From: Apostichopus japonicus
Lineage: Eukaryota > Echinodermata > Holothuroidea > Aspidochirotida > Stichopodidae
Reading direction: 5' to 3'
DNA: 64,000 nucleotides
NCBI RefSeq assembly: GCF_037975245.1
Contig: NC_092580.1
Coordinates: 2,205,501 to 2,269,500 of the forward strand
Below the pieces are notes generated by a model. That model made no database searches and was not told where the DNA came from. It saw nothing but the letters and a program-made list of their open reading frames with translations. The translations under genes and the position numbers were made by a program. Shown piece after piece: positions 1-9,200 of this stretch. Position 1 is the stretch's first letter, and every line of letters begins with the position of its first letter.

Positions 1-49
1 TAGAATAGTGTAACAGTTTAATTCTATTTCGTGTAATTGATCACAAATA

Positions 50-205
50 ATGTCGCAAGACCAGTTCATCTCAATACAACACAAGATTCGACAGAATCAA
101 GAGGATGTCAGCGATTTCATCAGAGATTTGAAGAGTTGGGAAAGCAATATAAAGCAGAAAGATGCAAAACTACGAAAGGAAACGGATTCCGAATCAGATA
201 GCGAG
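50..205 (+). CDS. RPAP3: RPAP3 exon 1 (start codon)
   Basis: Starts at ATG 50 and encodes residues 1-52, a helical basic N-terminus similar to RPAP3 (DFIRDLKSWESNIKQKD). The donor AG|GTTTTG is weak, but reading on meets TAA within four codons and the phase-0 end fits exon 2. Confidence 0.85.
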
Positions 206-3200
206 GTTTTGACTTAAATCTTCAGTTATCCTAACATAACACAATATGCTCATCGTTGGGGCCTAGTCTGAGTTTAAGACATTACACGTACACTGTTATA
301 ATTAGGCCCAGTATGAGTCAGGCTATACATTTAAAATGCTCCTAGTATTTTTTTTCGAGTTTCTGCTATAACAGTAGCATGGCATTTAGCCCATGAATAA
401 GTCTGATTGTGTTGATATTTCCATTTGTGGAGTAATAATAGAATACACTGCCACGCACAAACACCCCCATAAATCGAGTGGCTTCATCAAGATTTCCAAA
501 TGTATCCCTAGGAGTAGCTATGTCGGCTCCATTGAGAAGAAGTCTTTTATTACGCGAGTTCAATGTCAAGAAAGTTTGAAGATATTTGAAATAGGCCTAT
601 GTTAAAGTCCAAAGGCCTTCAACAAGTTGGTAATTTTAACATTGACATGTTGTCAATCTAATTCCTGAAATATATGTATACCTAAGCTCTGCAATGTGTT
701 ATGCAGCCTGGCCTACATAAACCCTATATCTTGATTGGTTGATGTGCAATATCTATGGCTTCTTCATATCAATTATCATATTCATAGCACTATGAAATAT
801 GATTTGAAATTTTAAAGTCTACTGCTGAAGCTGGGATATGCAGTCAGAAAAGCTAAGAGTATGTTTGAGAGGACATTTGCTTTGTGGTTAACACAGACTG
901 AAGAATTTTCCCCTTTGGAAGGCATCAGGCTATGTGCATGTAGTCAGCAATGTTAAGATTGTTGTTGAAAAGGCCCAGATATAGCTTTCACTGTAATCCT
1001 GTGGTCTGTATATGTCTTGACATGTGATGATTAATCGGAAAATTATGCAAGTTGCTATGCTTTGTATTCAAGCAAGTACTGTACCGCTCAAAATACAGTA
1101 CAGGTGAACTAAGAATTTTTTCACTATTTCGATTCTTTGACTGTATACAATGCAATTCTTTAGGCAAACCAACCTCCTGTTCGGAATCGTGTTCGGGAGA
1201 AGAAGAAAATGAGGAAGAAAGTCAAACAGCTGAACATTGAAGTGGTAGAAGCTGACAATGTACAAGAAGAAGAAGACAATGTTGAATTGAAACCAGGCAG
1301 GATTAAAGCCTATGACTACAGAGCTTGGGACAAGTTTGATGTGGTAATGATTTGATTTACTTAAATGACATGATAAATATTGGATTGAATGACTGTTGTT
1401 AATTAGTAACTGCTTCTTGTAACCTCTCTTCACTGCATCTGCTAGGTGGATGTTTGTGGATAACAGTTGAGATGATAATAGGATTCTGATGAACAAAAAA
1501 CTTTTGGATATGTTTGGTTACCAATAAAATCCATTATCTGGGGGCTAGTTGCAGGGATGTAAAATGAAAAAGGTAGGTTGAAATATGGTGGTTGAAAATG
1601 AAATGTATGTTGCATTTTGACTTGCTTTAGTTTGAGTATCGTAGCTTAGAGTTCCACCATGATGCTTTAAGAAGTAACATCATTATCTACCCAATGCTCT
1701 GTATTTCTTAGAAAACTTGTGTGATTTTCTTTTTTCTTTTCTTTGATAAGGATAAAGCCTGTGAGGATGTTGATGGCGAGGGTTACTCGGCAGGTTCTGA
1801 ATATGAAACGGATTCAGATGCAGAAAGAGAGGAGTTAGAGAGGCAGAGGAAGATTCAGGAAGCTAATGCTGAGAAAGATAGAGTAAGTAAACAAAAGATA
1901 GAGCAAGTAAATTAAAGATAGAGTAAGTAAATTAAAGATAGAGTAAATTAAAGATGGAGCAAGTAAATTAAAGATGGCACAAGTAAATTAAAGATAGAGT
2001 AAGTAAATTAAAGATAAAGCAAGTAAACTAAAGATAGAGCAAGTAAATTAAAGATAGAACAAGTAAATTAAAGATAGAGCAAGTAAATTAAAGATAAAGC
2101 AAGTAAATTAAAGATGGAGCAAGTAAACTGAAGATAGAGCAAGTAAATTAAAGATGGAGCAAGTAAATTAAAGATAAAGCAAGTAAATTAAAGATGGAGC
2201 AAGTAAACTGAAGATAGAGCAAGTAAATTAAAAATAGAGTAAGTAAATTATAGATAGGGTAATTAAATTAATGATAGAGTACAGTAAGTAAACTAAAGAT
2301 AGAGCAGTAAATTAAAGATGGAGCAAGTAAACTGAAGATAGAGCAAGTAAATTAAAGATAGAGTAAGTAAATTATAGATAGGGTAATTAAATTAATGATA
2401 GAGTACAGTAAGTAAACTAAAGATAGAGCAGTAAATTAAAGATGGAGCAAGTAAACATGGAGCAAGTAAATTAAAGATAGAGTAAGTAAATTATAGATAG
2501 GGTAATTAAATTAATGATAGAGTACAGTAAGTAAACTAAAGATAGAGCAGTATATTAAAGATGGAGCAAGTAAAGATGGAGCAAGTAAATTAAAGATAGA
2601 GTAAGTAAATTATCAGTTTGTCATGATTTTCTTCAGCACTAGAAATTAATTTATTCTTTTAAAACCATTCTGGAATTCTTTATCATATTTTGTGAATGTC
2701 TTGTAGAATTTTCTCAAAATGACTATTCGAAACATTAGCAATATTAACCTTGTTTAGTTACAAATGTGTATACTCATTTGATGTTCTTGTTCTCCAGGGT
2801 AACACACTTTTCAAGAAAGGCAGTTATGAAGATGCTGTCACCTGTTACACTAGAGGTATTGATGCTGATCCATCAAATGCAATTCTACCCGCAAATAGAG
2901 CCATGGCTCTTATAAAGCTTAAGAGGTGAGAATTAAATGTTAATGACTTTTCAAATAAACAGAAGATACTATTTAGCCTCAAGATCATTCTCTGTCCTTC
3001 TTAACATTTGGAGGTAGAAAATGAGAGCTTTGTGGACCTTTCTCTATTATTTGTAGGTAGCAACCTTTATCAAATTTATGGCTTCTTTCGACAGCATTGA
3101 AGATAAGCCAAGCATGGTCAAAAACTTATTACAATAATTGTCACACACAAAAAAAAATCAAAGTGCTCAGTTCCAGTGTTTGTATTCTGAAGTTTAATTC

Positions 3201-6200
3201 CAGTGATAAGACAAAGTGTCTGAATCTTTGTATTTCAATGAAAAGAATAGAAACATGAAAGAAAAGAAGCTTCAAATTGGTCTTTCATGAAATCTTGTCG
3301 ATCTCTTCAGGTTCTCGGAAGCAGAGAAAGACTGCTCAGCCTCGATACATCTTGACTTCACTTACGTCAAGGCTTACGCCAGACGAGGAACAGCAAGGAT
3401 AGAGCTGGGGAAACTTGAAGATGCCAGAAAGGGTAAGAAGTTGATGTAATCTTCTTGTCTTTTAGTGACATATGTTCACTATCTATTCCAGTGCTGTAAT
3501 TCAATCATTGTCACAAACCTTTCTTGCAGTATCCCAAATGTCGTTATGACCCACTGACAAATGCAATACTGTAATAAACGTTACATTGAACCAATGTGTT
3601 TAAATATTGCCGTTAGTAGCATTTCGATGATCTTGCACAGCATTTTTGTATATGACATAACTGGGTTAATGATTCCCTGTCATTACACTGTATTTCTTAA
3701 GGTCTCCTATGGTGTTGTCTTCTCAGTGTTATCTTTAACCTTTAAGAATTAGTCTGATCCTTCCTTCGCCGATTAATTCATTTAATGTAACTGCTATTTG
3801 GCTAGTTAACCCTTCCATGGTCCTGTGAAGTGGTGGTATTGCTGCATTTATTGATTAATTGATTAGTATTGCTATGCAATATAGGAACTTGCTTTTGGCT
3901 GAAGACTTCTGTTTGAAATATCCCCTGTTTGAAATATCCCCTGTTTGAAATATCGCTGTTAATTTTCACCGAGCTGTAATAATTGATCGATTGATTTTTT
4001 GTTATTTTCCCTCTGTGTCAAAGATTTTCAACAAGTTTTGAACATAGAACCGTCTAACAAGCAAGCTGTTGCAGAAATTAAGAGAATTGATGCAAACCTG
4101 AAACGGATGGAGAAAGAGAAAACAGAGGCAGCTGAGAAGGAGAGGATGAAGTTAATTGAGGAAGAGGGCATCGTTAGGCCGATATATAAACCCTTGCATC
4201 TGAGATCAAAGGTATGAAAGCTAAAGACTAAAGAATGAAAAGAAGGTTTTTTTGTTGAACCATAATGAGACATGATTCTCAAGATGACAATCAAATGGTA
4301 GTATTTGCTTCACTGTTATACAGAGATGTGCTTTAAATATGATTTAATGGGGATTTTGATGAAAGTGAGCAGTGAATCTTTCTTGTTAGAAGTCAGAGCA
4401 GTGTTCATAAGTGGGAGTTGCCGTCAATTATATGCCCGGTGAAACTATCTTTTGCATTGTTTAGTTTATTAATTTCACCATTTGACTAGTGCTTTGTGGT
4501 TCTGTTTTGAACTTACCTACAGTAAAAGTACTCTTTAGGTTCAGGATAAAATTTTGGGATTCACATATGAAGATTTTAATTTATGGCATGGCATGTTATG
4601 GCGTCGTGGTCAAATGACTTGGGCTTTGGCAATCTCAGGATGGTAGGTTTAAAGTCTTGGGCAAGGCTCTTTATCTCCATGGCCTCTCTTTTATCCAGGT
4701 GTATAAATGTGGACATGCGAGGTACCGTGTTGCATGTGTTGTTTTGTTGCTACACCGGATGTTAAGTCCCCCAGGGGATAGGTTGATGTGGCCTTCTCTG
4801 TAGAGCCCAGGCAGTGACAGTTTGTGTGTAACAAGTTACCAATGATCAGGGCATAACTTTTATCAAGTTGTGTGTATCAAGGGCCTACAAGACTGTAAAC
4901 ATTAAAACTTTCATTTTAGCCACTTTCAATAAGTTTCAATTCTGTGCCTGCAATCTTTAGCTGTACACTGCTCTTCAAAGTGAACAATATCTCATTTCTA
5001 ATCTATTTACTGTCTCATGATTCACACTGATCGAGCTGTTAGTTTATAAGTCATTATGTGACAATCATTAATCCTGATAAACAATGCATGTATAATTAGA
5101 TTGAAACATTTTCCATGTACAGAAACCCCTGCGTCGACTTGCTATAGAAGAAATTGGTGTGACAGCACAAACTGAAGATGACAAAGCTGATGAAGATGGA
5201 GTTAAAATACAACCTCTGCCATCATCGTTACCCTCAGAGAGACTTACTCAGTCTAAAATGGAACAGAAAGATGAAGAAATAATCTTGAAGTCTAAAGACA
5301 GGTTCAGTACTAACTCAGTTGCTCATGCCGTTCTAGTTTAAATGACAGCACATTTGTTATCACGAAAAGAACAGGTTGAGATGAGTCATGTTTGAAATCC
5401 ATTGAAAGAGATTTCTGGTTAAGATCACAGAACTGTTGGATGTGAACTGTGGTTGAAGATAAGGGTAGATAATTCATGTGAAGGAATGAGAGAAAAAGTC
5501 TAGGAATAAACAAATAAAAAAATAAAGCACAAAGCATGTAAAGAGAAACACATGTATATCTGTGATCCGGGAGTTGTTATGGACAACTCCCTGCTTCCCC
5601 CCCCCCCCCCGTTTTGCACTGCAGGGAGGGAGTTGCTAGAAGGAGAAACAATTCCAGTCATTTGTACAATGGACATACTTCATTTTTGACTATAATCTTA
5701 TGATAAATTTTCTGCAATCATTAAATTCTTTGCATTTGTTTTGGATCAGCAAAATGATGCATAATCATACATGGAAGTGGCTTTCAAGTCCAAATGTCTG
5801 CATTGATGTTATATTGACAATCATCATGATGAAATTGCAAAATTTGTTGAATTTTATATAAATAATATCCATGCATTGAAGTAAAACCTGAAAGCCCATC
5901 ATATGAACATCTTTAGTTCCAAAATGCTCAAAAGTGCACTGGCATGTGTACTTATACTCTTGCTAAGATTATGGAGTAATGCATATGTGTGTGTGTGATT
6001 GGGGGGGGGGGGTTGAAGGAGGTGGTCTGGGAGGTAGTAGGGCGAGGAGAAGAATGACTTGAAGGTTATTATAGGTTAGTTTTCTCGAAAAAGTTTATGG
6101 TAAATTCTGTTGTCTGTTATAAGATTATTATCATTGGAAAATTTTGTTTCGGGACAGGAAAAGGGTGGTGATTGAACTAGAGTAAAGTCCTGTCACTGAA

Positions 6201-9200
6201 CAGATTTGGCATGAAAAAGATCCAAGTTCATGTTCAAAATATCCTTCATTAACCTTAAATATATTAGAAGCAAATGTAATCCTTCTCTAACAACTATCTG
6301 CATCTATGGAATGGTTAGAAGTACTTAATCCACCTGCTATGGAATGGTTTGTTCTAAATAAATAAAGTCAGTGTATTTTTTGATACATGTATTGAATTTT
6401 TCAAAACATTTGGTTGGTCTTTGTGTTTTTATAAAACATTTTCTAGGCATGGGGGTAAGGGTGCCACCAGACTCCCTTGGGAACCTTGTCAGGGGGAGGG
6501 GTGCCTTTTGGGTAGTCCTGTTGTTTATACTTCCACGTCCTTCGAAGAAAATTAAAGTAAAAGGCTCTGGCTGGACTTGAAGCATGAACATGCCTTCCCT
6601 GGGGTTCGAACCCAAGTTGGTCTTGCTCCCCAGGTACAGGCACTACCAACTGTGCCACTGTAACTGTGGGTTTGAACTCATGATCAAGTGTTTGTCAGTC
6701 CAGAGCACTAACCACTGTGCCACAGCAACTGTTGAGAAATAATGCTCGTTTCTAATATTTAAGGTTCATAATGGAAGGAAAGAGCTATAAGAATAGTAAA
6801 AGGAAACTGCCTTCACTGGGGTTCGAACCCTAGACATTGAGATTGTCTTGATCTCCAGGTACAGGCACTACCAACTGCACCACTGTAACTGTTGAGAAAT
6901 AATGCTCGTTTGTAATATTTAAGGTTCATAATGGAAGGAAAGAGGTATAAGAATAGTAAAAGGAAAACTGCCTTCACTGGGGTTTGAACTCATGACAGAG
7001 TGCTTGTCAGTCCAGAGCACTAACCACTGCGCCACAGCAACTGTTGAGAAATAATGCTCGTTTCTAATATATCTACTGCAGGAACGAGAAGATCCCAAAA
7101 AAAAGATCAAAATGCGTCGAGCGCCCTCTTTCGGCCTCCTTTTTGGTCAGTTTTCAACTTCAGAGGAACAATGGGAAAGCGAAAAACTTTTAGGGGGAAC
7201 AAAAGATTTCAAAACCTTTGTTCGTCCAAAAAGTTTTTCGCTCTCCTTTTGTTCCTCTGAAGTTGAAAACTGACCAAAAACGAGGCCGCAAGAGGACGCT
7301 CGACGCATTTTGATCTTTTATACGTGATTTCAAAGGGCTAAATCGATTTGGGGGCAATTTTTGGCAATTTTTATTTGCGCCAAAAATAGGTTTTTTGTCT
7401 GAAAAGTTAAAAAAGTACTTCTTTTTGGTACCCAATTCCAAAATAAACTTCAGATTCGTAATCAGCGTGTCGCGAACTACCAGAAAAGATACACATTTAT
7501 CGATTTTGCGACAACAAGTTTTTGCACCTCAAACTTGAAAAAGTAAGACCGAAAAACTTTTACGACGAACAAAGGATTAAATCTTTTGTTGCCCCTAAAA
7601 GTTTTTCCGTTTTCTATTGTTCCTCTGAAAAGTTGCAAATTGAGCGAAATAAAAGGGCGCTCGACGCATCTTGCCAGTGATACGTGATTTCAAAGCAGTC
7701 AAATCAAACTTTTGTTTGTCATCTTGAGTTTTATCTTGACATTTATGAATAAATGGGTCAAATTTTGGCATAAATTTTGGAAAAAACTGCTTACGGTTTT
7801 TAAAGGTGAAAAAACTTTTTTGTCGCAAAGGCGATAAATGTGTATCTTTTCTGGTAGTTCGCGACACGCTGATTACGAATCTGAAGTTTATTTTGGAATT
7901 GGGTGCTGTGTGTGGGCGTGCAGGGGGGGGGGCAAGAAAACCTGATTTATGATTTATGAACAAAAATAGAAATCATATAGACAAAAGCCTTTCCCGGTCA
8001 GATAATTACACGAAAATTGGTGTATAACAAAGACAAGGGTGTCTTCTACTCCACGGGTGTTTCAGAGGGGACGCATTTTGATCTTTTGCGATTTCCTCCT
8101 TCATGTATCAGCTAATGGCGCCTGTTCGGATTAAGAAGAAAGATTTCCTACATTCTGAGAGAACGTTGCCATAGTTACTTGATTGACCCTGGGTGGGAAG
8201 TGGAATCCAGTTATACTCATCAAGCACAAGTTGCACAACCATGTACTTGAATATGTCAGTCTAGGTTGTAGTCTATTTTAAGAATCATTCAATTTGTTGA
8301 CTGACTGACTTATTAATATCGCACAAAGTTGTTAGATCCTGGTCAGTCTGTTATCTAACTCTCTTTGTAAAAGTTTGTCTTTCGTTTTTCAAAGCAGAGA
8401 ATTATGAAAGTAAAGAATTTTTTGTTTGTTTGTAGGAGGAGAGTAGAGATGACAGGGGAGGATTCAGCAGCACCTGATTCTTCATCTGCACCACCTGCCT
8501 CTTCTCCGACAGCCTCATCATCGTCATCATCATTATCTGGTTTACCGACCAAATCAGTGAATCCGAGCAGCGATATACCGCCTGCTCCACATACCTCTTA
8601 CCAGCTAGAAAAAGATTGGAAGCAGCTACAGAAAAACCCACTTAACCTCTATCATTATTTTAAGGTACGCTAAATGACCCTAAGCTGTATTAAATGAATT
8701 TGTATCTTAGCTCTGTCAGTATGTTGAGGTAAGGCAAGGTACGTTAGTCCGTGGTATAGTACTGTAACGTAAATTAGAATCCACCTAGGTCTTTATAGCC
8801 CGCTTATAATTTGTCATTTTGTGGTTCAAAATAATTACGAACAAAAAAGGGTTTTAATGGCCTAACTGTGACAGACAGACCCCAAATGGTCAGCTATGGT
8901 CAACGAATCCTTGCTTGTTTTTCTGCCTCCTTCAGAGAATCTGATTTCTCTCCCTTCGAACACTTTATCGTGTAATTCTACTCATTTGGCTATGAATTAT
9001 TTGACAATCTCCAGAAGGATAGTTTTGGAATTTCTAGCAAACGTTTCCGTTGTTGTGTTAGGGAGTTGAGTCCTTGGGATCTTGACAGTTATATTTTGTG
9101 TCGCAACCTTGTGGTACTATATTGAACCATTGAATCCAAGGAAACAATTCTGTTCGTTTTGTCCACCAGAAAATGGTTATAAGGTCTGCTTATCTCAAGG

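Noticed and set aside
6585-7070. Functional tRNA genes
   Set aside because: A and B boxes are present but acceptor stems do not pair properly and the heads occur in tandem repeat units, so a SINE origin fits better.
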